NCBI GenBank assembly: GCA_964613745.1
Contig: CAZTJA010000068.1
Location: forward strand, 1 to 16,038
Direction: 5' to 3'
Source: CAZTJA01 sp964613745
Lineage (GTDB): Bacteria > Desulfobacterota > Desulfomonilia > Desulfomonilales > Desulfomonilaceae
DNA length: 16,038 nucleotides
In this document: piece by piece, positions 1-7,633 of the stretch
Layout: each line of letters begins with the position of its first letter
Position numbering within the stretch: the stretch's first letter is position 1
Made by a program: the position numbers and the translations under genes
Notes under the pieces: model-generated
Told to the model about the DNA's origin: nothing
The model's database searches: none
What the model saw: the letters and a program-made list of their open reading frames with translations, nothing else

Positions 1-437
1 TTACTGTTCAATCTACGTTCGTGACGAAGATTACAATAAAGCCTTCTGACCCTGAGCATGGCGTTTAGACGGGCAATAAGCTCATCCGGCTGATATGGTT
101 TCGTGAGATAATCATCGGCCCCGCGATTCAGCCCCTCAATTTTAAAATCCAAGGTGTCGTGGACGCTGCAAATTATAACGGGTATGTACTGAAATTCATT
201 ATGGGATTTCAGAGTATCGACAAGCTCGAATCCATCCATTCCGGGCAGGTTGATGTCGAGCAAAATTGTCTCCGGGGAATCGATGTTCTCATTTTCGAGT
301 ATGTCCAGGCCTTCTTCCGCACTTTTTGCAAGATATGCCTGAAATCCATGAGAAGTCAGCAAGTCGTACGTATACGGTCCGATATATGGATCATCTTCTA
401 TAATGAGAATGTTGCCGGTTTGAGGGAGTTCTTCCAT
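1..437 (-). CDS. Response regulator, receiver domain (C-terminal end cut by window edge)
   Basis: The 145 visible residues form an almost complete two-component receiver domain. The acidic pocket is E14-D15-D16. The phospho-acceptor is D61 in LLDINLPGMDGFEL. S91 and K113 (DDYLTKP) occupy the switch Thr/Ser and invariant Lys positions. After the receiver the chain continues as a basic, probably helical linker (LRVRRLYCNLRHERRLNS) and leaves the window, so the output domain is unknown. It could be a single-domain regulator with a tail, a receiver-kinase hybrid or a receiver-effector. The ATG at 437 is chosen because AGAGGG lies 8 bases upstream, overlapping the TAG stop of the thioesterase gene. 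With only 12 bases between them, the two genes are almost certainly co-transcribed. The inducing signal and cognate kinase cannot be read here. Confidence 0.93.
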   Translation of the reverse strand, partial: MEELPQTGNILIIEDDPYIGPYTYDLLTSHGFQAYLAKSAEEGLDILENENIDSPETILLDINLPGMDGFELVDTLKSHNEFQYIPVIICSVHDTLDFKIEGLNRGADDYLTKPYQPDELIARLNAMLRVRRLYCNLRHERRLNS

Positions 438-449
438 GTTTTATACCCT

Positions 450-860
450 CTATACAAAATGATAAGCCAAGCCGTGAGCAACCGCTACTTTTTCCTCATT
501 TTGATTCGTCACTTCTATATTCCACAAACTGACCCGGTTCCGAATGTCGATGGGCGTTGCAGTTGCAGTGACGATGTCACCTGTCGTAGTTGCCTGAAAA
601 TAGTTGATCTTCATTTCTAGAGCAAAGGCTTGATATCCTCTTGAATTACAAGCGATTGCGAATGCCTGGTCCGCAAGTGAGAAAATCACCCCACCGTGAC
701 TCCGTTCCGCTGAATTGCAATATTCCGCCTTGATCTCAAGGCTGACCCGTGCATAAGAGTCTCGAACTTCTTCTATATTCATGCCCATGAAGGTCGAAAA
801 CGGATCATGAGCGACTATTTCCCTTGCATAGCCGACAGGATCGCTCTTTCTATCAATCAT
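450..860 (-). CDS. PaaI-family hotdog thioesterase
   Basis: A 136-residue single hotdog-domain protein, the usual length for PaaI/YbgC-like acyl-CoA thioesterases, which hydrolyse CoA thioesters of acyl or aromatic acids in the cytoplasm. The family signature is plain: N49, then H55-G56-G57, then FSLADQA with D64 as the expected catalytic acid on the central helix, followed by ALEMKINYFQATTTGDIVTATATP typical of the second half. The ATG at 860 is preferred over an upstream TTG at 875 because GAGG lies 7 bases before it. The substrate is not readable; phenylacetyl-CoA-like or other stalled CoA esters are possible by family analogy. It is the first gene of a two-gene unit with the downstream response regulator. 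A thioesterase paired with a regulator does not point to a specific pathway. Confidence 0.9.
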   Translation of the reverse strand: MIDRKSDPVGYAREIVAHDPFSTFMGMNIEEVRDSYARVSLEIKAEYCNSAERSHGGVIFSLADQAFAIACNSRGYQAFALEMKINYFQATTTGDIVTATATPIDIRNRVSLWNIEVTNQNEEKVAVAHGLAYHFV

Positions 861-971
861 GTACCAACCTCGCAATATTCCCCATCAGCGATTTTGAAGA
901 CGCTGCTAATCTTGCATAAAATGAAGCCCAATGGAACAGAAATTGAACCCAGTTCATCGATTTTAATTCAA

Positions 972-988
972 ATTATAAGTAATTACTT
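972..988 (-). promoter_or_regulatory. Candidate minus-strand promoter and operator upstream of the thioesterase
   Basis: On the minus strand a perfect -10 hexamer TATAAT (977-972) abuts and shares one base with a perfect 12-bp palindrome, AAGTAATTACTT (977-988). The surroundings are A+T rich, as expected for a promoter of the thioesterase/response-regulator unit, giving a leader of about 100 bases. No convincing -35 hexamer lies 16-18 bases upstream. Transcription may depend on an activator bound at the palindrome, or the site may be fortuitous. Confidence 0.3.
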
Positions 989-1113
989 GTTAAAGGAAGG
1001 ATTCAGTTGGAGTTTAACAGAAGAGACGAACCGATCCGATCAGCTACACTCTGTCACTAATTACGTTTGCTGCTGTTGTCCGCGGTTTTTTTTACATTGA
1101 GGGATTCAAAACC

Positions 1114-1212
1114 ATGAAAAGAACGATTGCTCGGATTTACGTTTGGTGGTCCAAGCGAAGTTACTCTCAAAAATTCAATAGCTTCGATTTGTCTGCTCGC
1201 TCAAATTGGTAG
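1114..1212 (+). CDS. Possible small basic protein, 32 residues (doubtful)
   Basis: Open frame from ATG 1114 to TAG 1210-1212, giving a strongly basic peptide (seven Arg/Lys, one Asp) that begins MKRTIARIYVWWSKR. GAGGG lies 10 bases before the ATG, acceptable but not ideal spacing. A hairpin with a short T run begins at the stop codon. It resembles no family I recognise and could easily be chance, since both flanking genes are on the other strand. Conservation in related genomes would be needed to accept it. Confidence 0.2.
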   Translation: MKRTIARIYVWWSKRSYSQKFNSFDLSARSNW

Positions 1213-1249
1213 GCAAATTCATCGAACAAACGGTGCAAATTAGCCTTTT
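1211..1249 (+). terminator. Weak hairpin followed by TTTT
   Basis: Arms AGGCAAATT (1211-1219) and AATTAGCCT (1238-1246) pair with one A-A mismatch around an 18-base loop. The plus strand then reads TTTT (1246-1249). It could terminate the doubtful small ORF, or act as the 3' hairpin of the minus-strand gene ending at 1278, although the T run favours the plus direction. Confidence 0.25.
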
Positions 1250-1277
1250 CGATTGATCGTGTAGGAAAAACTGCCGT

Positions 1278-2174
1278 CTACCAATGCGTTTCCCGCAATT
1301 TCGATTTCTCTTTATCCTTCGTTGAGATCCGAGATCTCTCCGGCGACTTGGAAACAGCGGCTCTTTCCGTCTGATTGTGAGTTTTGGCTATTTGGAGGAA
1401 ATTTCTCAAAAGGATGCCGCCGTCGGGGCGGTTTTTAAGGTAATACTCGGTGTGAGCCTGCACCCCGTAGACCGGCTCGGTGGCATGCCTGATTATTTGA
1501 TACGGACACAATTTATTTTCCGCGAGGCAAACGAAATCGTTCGGCAGCTTTTTAACTTCATCATAATGATTTTGCACGAGATTCAGAGTTTCCCCCATCC
1601 CGTCAAAAAGCGGATCCGACTTTAGAACCGTAAGGTTGTGTCTTCCCCTCTCAGTGGGGTTGTCACCGTATGGGAAACAATCATCTTCACCGCCCCGTAT
1701 GGGACCAACTTTGCCTCCGAAAGCTAGAGCGATTGCCTGATGTCCTCCACATATGCCGATGACGGGAACCTTCATTTCTTCAACTATTACTCGAAGATCC
1801 CTAAAGAATTGTTGAAGTTCCGCGCCGTTTCGACCCCGGTACTTACACCATGGGATCCCGTTGGGACTGAGTGCCAAAAACGCGGGTTTTAGCACTTTCA
1901 TGTTTTCGATGGTGATCTCGTTATAGGGTAAGACAACTCCCTGACCTTCAGCTCCCAGACGTGCCAGTGTGTCTCTTACGATCACTGCCTGCTTGGAACT
2001 CTTTCCCGTAAAAAGATTTACCACAACCCATAATGGAGAGGATTCAAGGACCGGTTCCGGTTTCTTTTCTGATGGTCCGGCGGGAACGGATTCTGCGGAA
2101 GTACTCGATGCGGCAGGAATGGTGAACCCAAGACACAGAACCATCAACACTATGAACACAAAGCGCCAGGTCAT
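1278..2174 (-). CDS. Exported class I glutamine amidotransferase-like protein
   Basis: A 298-residue protein with a Sec-type signal peptide: a charged start (MTWR), a hydrophobic core of about residues 5-20 and a small-residue region (AASSTSA) suitable for cleavage near residue 27. A Pro/Ser linker leads into a class I GATase fold, about residues 48-265. The full catalytic triad is visible: nucleophile C142 in VIGICGGHQ, H241 and E243 in GVQAHTEY. NHYDEV (202-207) matches the conserved substrate-side His motif. The C-terminus is a Lys/Arg/Ser-rich tail (about 268-298). Ordinary GATases supply ammonia in the cytoplasm, so an exported, stand-alone version with an intact triad is odd. A gamma-glutamyl hydrolase or another peptidase/amidase role in the envelope is conceivable, but the substrate is unknown. 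The ATG at 2174 follows AGGGG with a 9-base spacing. No clear operon partner. Confidence 0.85.
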   Translation of the reverse strand: MTWRFVFIVLMVLCLGFTIPAASSTSAESVPAGPSEKKPEPVLESSPLWVVVNLFTGKSSKQAVIVRDTLARLGAEGQGVVLPYNEITIENMKVLKPAFLALSPNGIPWCKYRGRNGAELQQFFRDLRVIVEEMKVPVIGICGGHQAIALAFGGKVGPIRGGEDDCFPYGDNPTERGRHNLTVLKSDPLFDGMGETLNLVQNHYDEVKKLPNDFVCLAENKLCPYQIIRHATEPVYGVQAHTEYYLKNRPDGGILLRNFLQIAKTHNQTERAAVSKSPERSRISTKDKEKSKLRETHW

Positions 2175-2368
2175 TCGTTTGATCCCCTACATTGTTTCAA
2201 TTTAGTTACCAGCATATAATGCCATTTCTGAAAAAGTAAGTAAAGCAAAATATAGCAACAGAACACCTGCTTAATCATATTCTCAATGTATCGAATTAAT
2301 TATAGTAGATTTTATGGAAGCTTACGAAACTGAAACACACATTTCCGACTGCTGAGTTTTGGAAGATT

Positions 2369-3280
2369 TCAGGCCAGGTTAAGAACCTTCAAAGGCTGCA
2401 ATACGACTTCCTGGTTTCTTGGGTGTGGGCGCATTAAAATGTAAGACGAGGAATCTGAGGCTCTGATGACATCGAATCGTTGATCATTGGTTTTGATTTG
2501 GGCAAAAATTCTCGCCTGAGACATGCTGACCGAGGAGCCTTGAACCAACTTTTTCATTTCATTTGGCGATAAAATAATTTCCGGTATGTGACTTAATGCA
2601 TGATCAATGGTCAGTAAATGCTTAGTGATTTCTTCCTTTCCTCCCGTTTTAATCTGTTCCAATGGAACGGCATCGTCCAGATCGAATCTGCCGGAGCGGG
2701 TGCGCCGCAAAGCATCCAACCTGCCGAAGACCCCTAATTGTCTTCCAATGTCACGGGCGATGGACCTGGCGTAGGTCCCTTTCGAACACAGCAAGTCAAG
2801 TTCTATAAAAGGCGTATCGAATTTTCTCAGAACAAGAGAGAAGATTTGCACTTTACGAGCCTGCACTTCGGGAAAGATACCTTTGCGCGCATATTTGTAC
2901 AAGGGTTTGCCGTTCTTTTTAATTGCGGAGAAATGAGGCGGAATCTGATCAAGTATCCCAATATTCTGCTGGATTGCATCTCTCACCTGCTCTTCAGTAA
3001 TATGAGAGGGATCCGCTTGAGCCACTACCGCTCCGTCTGCATCGCAAGAATCAGTTTCCTGCCCCAACAGCATCGCAATGGTATAAGCCTTCATGCTTTC
3101 ATCAAGATAGTCCAATATTCTTGTGGCAGACCCTATCATCAACACCAGGAGACCTGAAGCTGCCGGATCGAGGGTGCCGGTATGGCCTACCCGAACAGGA
3201 CGTATCATAGATCGAACAGCTCCGACTACATCGTGAGAAGACATTCCCACCGGCTTATCAATTAACAAAATTCCATGCAT
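2369..3280 (-). CDS. truB: tRNA pseudouridine(55) synthase TruB
   Basis: Converts U55 to pseudouridine in the T-psi-C loop of tRNAs. The 303-residue length fits the bacterial family. The start is diagnostic (GILLIDKPVGMSSHDVV), followed by the catalytic motif VGHTGTLDPAASGLL with the nucleophilic D38. The motif KAYTIAMLLGQETDSCDADG follows, then PPHFSAIKKNGKPLYKYARKG and the RNA-binding CSKGTYARSIARDIG. The C-terminal PUA-like part (about 250-303) is short and less conserved. The ATG at 3280 has no strong ribosome binding site; an AGGA lies about 16 bases upstream. Translation may therefore depend on coupling to the deacetylase gene, which ends 43 bases upstream on the same strand. The usual rbfA/rpsO neighbours are not seen here. 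Confidence 0.97.
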   Translation of the reverse strand: MHGILLIDKPVGMSSHDVVGAVRSMIRPVRVGHTGTLDPAASGLLVLMIGSATRILDYLDESMKAYTIAMLLGQETDSCDADGAVVAQADPSHITEEQVRDAIQQNIGILDQIPPHFSAIKKNGKPLYKYARKGIFPEVQARKVQIFSLVLRKFDTPFIELDLLCSKGTYARSIARDIGRQLGVFGRLDALRRTRSGRFDLDDAVPLEQIKTGGKEEITKHLLTIDHALSHIPEIILSPNEMKKLVQGSSVSMSQARIFAQIKTNDQRFDVIRASDSSSYILMRPHPRNQEVVLQPLKVLNLA

Positions 3281-3323
3281 AGATTAGTTTGGCATTCCTG
3301 ATTCGGTATTTTGAATTGACGAC

Positions 3324-4388
3324 TCAGAAGGACGGCAAATCAGGCCAGAATTTCTTTTGGACGCTAATTATGTCTTTGAGACGATTTTTGAACGACGGAG
3401 TGAGTAAATCAAACGAAGGCTGAAAAGGTAAGGTATCGGAACTCGGATCATATGCGCCCATGACGGCGAGAATACGGCTAACGGAATCTCGCAATGCCGT
3501 CAAATTGTACCCTCCTTCCAAGGCAAGTATTAGTCGGCTATCACAGAGCTCTTGCGCGAGGTGCATTAATATCTGCACCATTTGTTCGTATCCGTCTTCA
3601 GTTAATGCCATTCCCCCTAATGGGTCGCTCTGATGGGCATCGAATCCTGCGGAAACCATTATCAATTGTGGACGATATGACTTTAGTATCGGCACCACAA
3701 TGGTGTGAAAGATGGTTGCATACTCTAGGTCGCCTGCTCCGGCTGAAATGGGAATGTTTATAGTGTACCCTTCACCCGTTCCGAACCCCGTTTCTCTGAT
3801 TCCGCCCGTGCCGGGGTAGTGTGGATACTGATGTGTAGATATAAACAGGACGTTGGAGTCTTCGTAGAAGGAATTCTGAGTGCCGTTTCCATGATGCAGA
3901 TCCCAATCCACAATGGCTATTCTCTCAATGCCGTAACGTGACAGGGCGTAACGCGCACCTACCGCTATGTTGTTGAAGAAACAAAATCCCATTGCACGGC
4001 GCCGTTCTGCATGATGGCCGGGAGGTCTCACGAAGGCAAAGCCATTACGCACGGTACCCTCGAGCACAGCGTCTATGAGGTTAAATAGTCCGCCGACTGC
4101 TGAAGATGCCGCTTCCCACGAATGGGCGCAGGCTGATGTGTCCGGGTCGAGAAAGGTATTTTCCTGTCCTGCCGTTGCAGCAATGCGATTTACATATCGA
4201 AAATCGTGATTCGCCGCTATTTCCTCCAATAAGGCTATGCGGCCTTGAATTTCTACAATATTCAGAAAAGGGCGCAATTCATCCAGCATGGAATATATGA
4301 CTTGGAGCCGTTGAGGATTTTCCGGGTGACATTCCCCCATTTCATGTTTAAGGTAAATGGGATCTCGCACAATTCCCGTTGGCTTCAT
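3324..4388 (-). CDS. Histone deacetylase-family (zinc) deacetylase
   Basis: A 354-residue arginase/deacetylase-fold protein of the bacterial HDAC / acetylpolyamine amidohydrolase / AcuC group, removing acyl groups from lysines or small amines in the cytoplasm. Visible motifs: HPENPQR (21-27), the active-site His pair in RPPGHHA (H125, H126), zinc ligands D163 and H165 in DWDLHHGNGTQ, the third zinc ligand D250 in VSAGFDAH, and the catalytic Tyr294 in LEGGYN. All key residues are intact, so it should be active. The frame stays open to 4508, but the ATG at 4388 is chosen because GAGG lies 8 bases upstream and the homologous part begins there; the upstream extension is Arg/Pro-rich and unlike the family. 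Divergent from coaX; truB follows. A role reversing protein acetylation or acylation would suit an acyl-CoA-rich metabolism, but this is inference. The substrate is not determined. Confidence 0.92.
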   Translation of the reverse strand: MKPTGIVRDPIYLKHEMGECHPENPQRLQVIYSMLDELRPFLNIVEIQGRIALLEEIAANHDFRYVNRIAATAGQENTFLDPDTSACAHSWEAASSAVGGLFNLIDAVLEGTVRNGFAFVRPPGHHAERRRAMGFCFFNNIAVGARYALSRYGIERIAIVDWDLHHGNGTQNSFYEDSNVLFISTHQYPHYPGTGGIRETGFGTGEGYTINIPISAGAGDLEYATIFHTIVVPILKSYRPQLIMVSAGFDAHQSDPLGGMALTEDGYEQMVQILMHLAQELCDSRLILALEGGYNLTALRDSVSRILAVMGAYDPSSDTLPFQPSFDLLTPSFKNRLKDIISVQKKFWPDLPSF

Positions 4389-4602
4389 GCAGCAGCCTCT
4401 TTCTTTTAATGTAAACGATTCTCTTTGACGGCCGGCTCTAGGTGACTCCCGATATCGGCTGGTCGGGATGAACGGCCAAATAGCTGGTCTATAAGGGTAA
4501 ATTACCATTTATGGGAATAATAGGCAATTATTTTGAAGACCTAAATAATTTCGAGAAAAACTGATCAAAAGCTGATATTTTCCGTACTGTGAACGGCTTT
4601 CA

Positions 4603-4614
4603 GAATGATCATTC
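4603..4614. promoter_or_regulatory. Perfect 12-bp palindrome in the deacetylase-coaX divergent region
   Basis: GAATGATCATTC is a perfect palindrome ending 17 bases before the coaX ribosome binding site, in the 257-base space between two divergent genes. Its half-sites (GAATG/CATTC) recur in the inverted repeat at 7841-7869. It resembles TetR/FadR-type operator half-sites, but no regulator is assigned. It may simply be chance. Confidence 0.25.
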
Positions 4615-4645
4615 CGGTGTATCTTACCATTGAGAGGTGTTCCGA

Positions 4646-5428
4646 ATGCTTTTGGCAATAGACGTGGGCAATACCAACATCGTTTTAGGATTGTACAAGG
4701 GTCGCGATCCGGTAGGTGTGTGGAGGGTCAGAACCGTTGCGGATGCAACCGCCGACGAATTTAACATTCTGTTGCACAATCTTGCTTCCGTTGCAGATCT
4801 AAAGCTCACGGGCATCAATGGCGCCATCATATCGTGTGTGGTTCCTCCGCTGACTGCGGCTTTGGAGGAACTCTGTACGAATTTTCTCAAAGTAACTCCC
4901 CTGATTGTGGGACCCGGTATGAAGACGGGAATGCCGATTCGATATGACAATCCACGAGAAGTAGGAGCAGATCGGATTGTAAATGCCGTAGCCGCTTTTG
5001 AAAAATACAGATCTGAACTAATTGCAGTCGATTTTGGGACGGCTACCACGTTTGATTATGTAAACAAAGCCGGTGAATACGAGGGTGGTGTGATAGCGCC
5101 CGGAGTCAAAATTGCAGCCGACGCATTATTCAAAGGAGCTTCGAAGCTTTTCAGGGTGGAACTTACTGCACCGCCCAGAGTTATTGCAAAGGACACGGCT
5201 TCGGCCATTCAGTCCGGTGTAGTCTACGGGTATGCTTCGCTTGTCGAAGGAATCCTCATGAGGATGTTTGATGAACTTGGATCCAGACCGAAAGTTATAG
5301 CTACCGGGGGACTTGCGGGGGTCATATCGGAACAGACGAAGTTGATCGATGTTGTAGACGATGATCTGACTATGGAAGGTCTGAGGATACTTTTTGAACG
5401 CAATGCCGGTGACAAATCAAATCGGTAA
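4646..5428 (+). CDS. coaX: Type III pantothenate kinase CoaX
   Basis: Phosphorylates pantothenate, the first committed step of coenzyme A synthesis, using the potassium-dependent, CoA-insensitive type III enzyme. The 260 residues match the family length. The ASKHA-fold phosphate-1 motif is AIDVGNTN with D6. The pantothenate/catalytic segment YDNPREVGADRIVN contains D109. The second phosphate motif is VDFGTATTFDYV (from V128, with D129), followed by EGGVIAPG. Near the C-terminus, VIATGGLAGVI is the adenosine motif. A GTG at 4637 would add three residues, but the ATG at 4646 is preferred because GAGAGG (4632-4637) sits 8 bases before it. It stands alone, divergent from the deacetylase and convergent with pilT (39 bases between stop codons). 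The common BirA-CoaX pairing is not seen. Confidence 0.96.
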   Translation: MLLAIDVGNTNIVLGLYKGRDPVGVWRVRTVADATADEFNILLHNLASVADLKLTGINGAIISCVVPPLTAALEELCTNFLKVTPLIVGPGMKTGMPIRYDNPREVGADRIVNAVAAFEKYRSELIAVDFGTATTFDYVNKAGEYEGGVIAPGVKIAADALFKGASKLFRVELTAPPRVIAKDTASAIQSGVVYGYASLVEGILMRMFDELGSRPKVIATGGLAGVISEQTKLIDVVDDDLTMEGLRILFERNAGDKSNR

Positions 5429-5467
5429 CAATGAAATGTAGCTGTTGATTGCAGGACAGGAATCAGC

Positions 5468-6538
5468 TCAGTTTAAAATTTCACTTCTACACTGAGCAGC
5501 AAAAGCGGCTTTGTCTATGGCTTTCCAATAAGCGTCCTCCGGAGTTATTTGCTTCAGGTCCACTAAATTTTGCAGAGCCTGATCCATGGTTTGCATGCCC
5601 TCAGAAGTACCGGTCTGTATAGCTGACGTAATCTGCGTCAACTTACCTTCTCTGATCAGATTTCCGATTGCAGGGCTGCTGATCAGGATTTCAACGGCAG
5701 CACATCTCCCTTTTCCGTCTGCAGATTTGAGCAACTGCTGTGCCAATACGCCCTTCAGGGATTCGCTCATCATACTGCGTATCTGATTCTGTTGATTTGC
5801 GGGAAATGCATTGATCACCCGGTCGATTGTTTTCACGGCGGAATTCGTGTGCAAAGTCCCGAACACGAGAATTCCCAGTTCAGCGCAGGTCAATGCCAGA
5901 GAAATGGTTTCCAGATCGCGCATTTCGCCAACAAGTATAATGTTTGGATCTTCCCGTGATGCAACTCTTAGAGCATCCGCAAAGCTCCTCGCATGCGTTC
6001 CTATTTCGCGCTGAGTTATAAGTGATTTTTTGTTCTCATGTACAAATTCGAGCGGATCTTCTATGGTAATAATATGCTGTTCCAGATTGTAATTGATCCA
6101 ATCGATGATCGCGGCCAAGGTGGTTGATTTTCCTGAACCGGTCGGACCGGTCACGAGAACCAGACCCTTGCGGATGTTTAGAATGCTCTTGACACCCGGC
6201 GGCATTCCCAAATCATCCAACGATTTGATATCGGCTGGAATTTGACGGAAAACGGCGGACATTCCTCTCATTTGATAAAAGAAGTTGCACCTGAATCTTG
6301 CCAAACCTTGAATTTCATATGCAAGATCAAGTTCCCAATTCGTTTGTAGCTTCTTTTGTTTCGCCTGAGACATCATTTCAAAAAAGAGCTGCTCATTTAT
6401 TTTGTGCGACAACTTCTGATGCTTTGTGGGAACCAGATCCCCCTTCAGGCGAAGCATGGGAGGAAGACCTGGGATCATGTGGAGGTCCGATGCTCCCGCT
6501 TTTATCATTTCCGTTAACAGTGCATCAATTTTGGGCAT
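5468..6538 (-). CDS. pilT: PilT-family twitching-motility ATPase, paralogue 1
   Basis: A 356-residue hexameric AAA-like secretion ATPase of the PilT branch, which powers type IV pilus retraction at the cytoplasmic membrane. It has an N-terminal PAS-like domain (about 1-100), Walker A GPTGSGKST with K137, an Asp box TIEDPLEFVHENKKS, and Walker B IILVGEMRD. In the His box the first conserved His (canonical ETGH) is replaced by Ile223 (AELGIL), while the second, H230 in GTLHTNSA, is kept. The retraction-associated C-terminal motif AIRNLIRE reads AIGNLIRE (290-297), with Gly in place of Arg292. The start at 6538 follows AGGGGA at 8-9 bases. It lies 48 bases downstream of the second pilT and is probably co-transcribed. 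No other pilus genes are in view. It could be an accessory PilT/PilU-type ATPase rather than the main motor. Confidence 0.94.
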   Translation of the reverse strand: MPKIDALLTEMIKAGASDLHMIPGLPPMLRLKGDLVPTKHQKLSHKINEQLFFEMMSQAKQKKLQTNWELDLAYEIQGLARFRCNFFYQMRGMSAVFRQIPADIKSLDDLGMPPGVKSILNIRKGLVLVTGPTGSGKSTTLAAIIDWINYNLEQHIITIEDPLEFVHENKKSLITQREIGTHARSFADALRVASREDPNIILVGEMRDLETISLALTCAELGILVFGTLHTNSAVKTIDRVINAFPANQQNQIRSMMSESLKGVLAQQLLKSADGKGRCAAVEILISSPAIGNLIREGKLTQITSAIQTGTSEGMQTMDQALQNLVDLKQITPEDAYWKAIDKAAFAAQCRSEILN

Positions 6539-6586
6539 GGTCGATTCCCCTGCCGGGATCTTGATCCGGAGTTCTCTCCTGAATTA

Positions 6587-7633
6587 TCAAAGGGAAAACC
6601 TCTTCTTATTTTCCGCTCGCTCGTATGCCGTTTCTCTACTGATCACACCCGCATTCAGCAACTGTTGTATCGAATCATCCATGGACTGCATTCCCTGTGA
6701 CTTGCCTGTTTGCATTATGGAGGGTATCTGAAAAGTTTTTTCGCTGCGAATCATATTAGCTAGAGGAACCGTACCTATCATGATTTCACAGGCCAAAACC
6801 AAACCTTTTCCATCAAGTGACGGCAGTAATGCTTGAGTAATTACCGCTCTAAGCCCTTCTGCAAGCATTGCTCTGATCTGGTTTTGTTCATCCGCCGGAA
6901 AAGAATCGATAATGCGATCGACCGTTTTGGGTCCTGAGGAAGTAGCGAGAGTGCCGAGCACCAAATGGCCTGTTTCAGCCGCCGTGACTGCTAGTCGGAT
7001 TGACTCTAAATCACGTAGCTCACCGACCATAATCACATCCGGATCTTCTCGAAGAGCGGCTCGCAATGCATTTTCAAAGGATTTCGTATGTGAACCGAGT
7101 TGACGTTGATTCACCACTCCCATCTTAATGGGATGAACGAATTCGATGGGATCTTCTATGGTCAGAATGTGGACGGGCCGTGTTGAATTGATGAGGTCAA
7201 TCATTGAAGCCATAGTCGTGGATTTGCCTTGCCCCGTCGCTCCCGTCACAAGCAATAATCCCTGATGAAAGTCACAGAATTGCCGTACTACTTTAGGAAG
7301 ACCGAGGTTTTCCAGGGACGGAATGCTGCTTGGGATAATGCGAAAAGTCGCATCCAAACCACGTCTTTGTAGTATGACATTTCCCCGAAAACGAGCCAAA
7401 CCCTCGATCTCATAACCGAAATCCAATTGGAGATTCTGTTCCAACTTCTTTTGCTGAATTGGATTTAGGATTTCATAAATTAGATTTTTGGTGCTTTCGG
7501 GGGTAAGATCCGGAGATTTTATTCTCTTGAGCTTACCAAACTGTCGGATTATGAAAGGGTTCCCCGTGGCAACGTGAACGTCGGAAGCCTTGTGCTGAGC
7601 GGCGAGTGTTAAAACCGAATCAATTTGTGGCAT
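6587..7633 (-). CDS. pilT: PilT-family ATPase, paralogue 2
   Basis: A 348-residue PilT homologue, upstream member of the tandem pair. The residue numbering aligns with paralogue 1 without gaps through the core. Walker A is GATGQGKST with K137; the Asp box is TIEDPIEFVHPIKMG; Walker B is VIMVGELRD. In the His box the first His is intact (H223 in AAETGHLVLG), but the second is Ala230 (GTLATSSGPKT instead of a GTLHTSSA-like sequence). The AIRNLIRE equivalent is degenerate (PLANMIRS, 290-297). The C-terminal QIPSIMQTGKSQGMQSMDDSI segment is canonical. The ATG at 7633 has AGGG at 8 bases. A TGGTC/GACCA inverted repeat (7654-7658, 7665-7669) lies just upstream and could be an operator. The protein is probably a partner or regulator of a PilT motor; whether it hydrolyses ATP alone is uncertain. 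Confidence 0.93.
   Translation of the reverse strand: MPQIDSVLTLAAQHKASDVHVATGNPFIIRQFGKLKRIKSPDLTPESTKNLIYEILNPIQQKKLEQNLQLDFGYEIEGLARFRGNVILQRRGLDATFRIIPSSIPSLENLGLPKVVRQFCDFHQGLLLVTGATGQGKSTTMASMIDLINSTRPVHILTIEDPIEFVHPIKMGVVNQRQLGSHTKSFENALRAALREDPDVIMVGELRDLESIRLAVTAAETGHLVLGTLATSSGPKTVDRIIDSFPADEQNQIRAMLAEGLRAVITQALLPSLDGKGLVLACEIMIGTVPLANMIRSEKTFQIPSIMQTGKSQGMQSMDDSIQQLLNAGVISRETAYERAENKKRFSL

Larger units (their letters stand above)
861..1277. other. Intergenic region, about 400 bases
   Basis: An A+T-rich stretch between two minus-strand genes. It contains the candidate promoter/palindrome at 972-988, a possible 32-codon plus-strand ORF at 1114-1212 and a hairpin at 1211-1246. A longer open frame on the plus strand through 1100 has no ribosome binding site and a CCCC-containing C-terminus unlike a real protein. 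Nothing resembling a tRNA or other known RNA gene was seen. Confidence 0.6.

Noticed and set aside
807..1100. 97-residue plus-strand open frame overlapping the thioesterase start
   Set aside because: No ribosome binding site, no recognisable domain, and it runs through the likely promoter of the opposite gene.
4389..4508. N-terminal extension of the deacetylase to an ATG at 4508
   Set aside because: The added 40 residues are Arg/Pro-rich with no family similarity, while the ATG at 4388 has a well-placed GAGG and begins the conserved domain.
5429..5467. Bidirectional terminator between coaX and pilT
   Set aside because: Only a bulged AGCTG/CAGCT pairing is visible in the 39-base gap, too weak to call.
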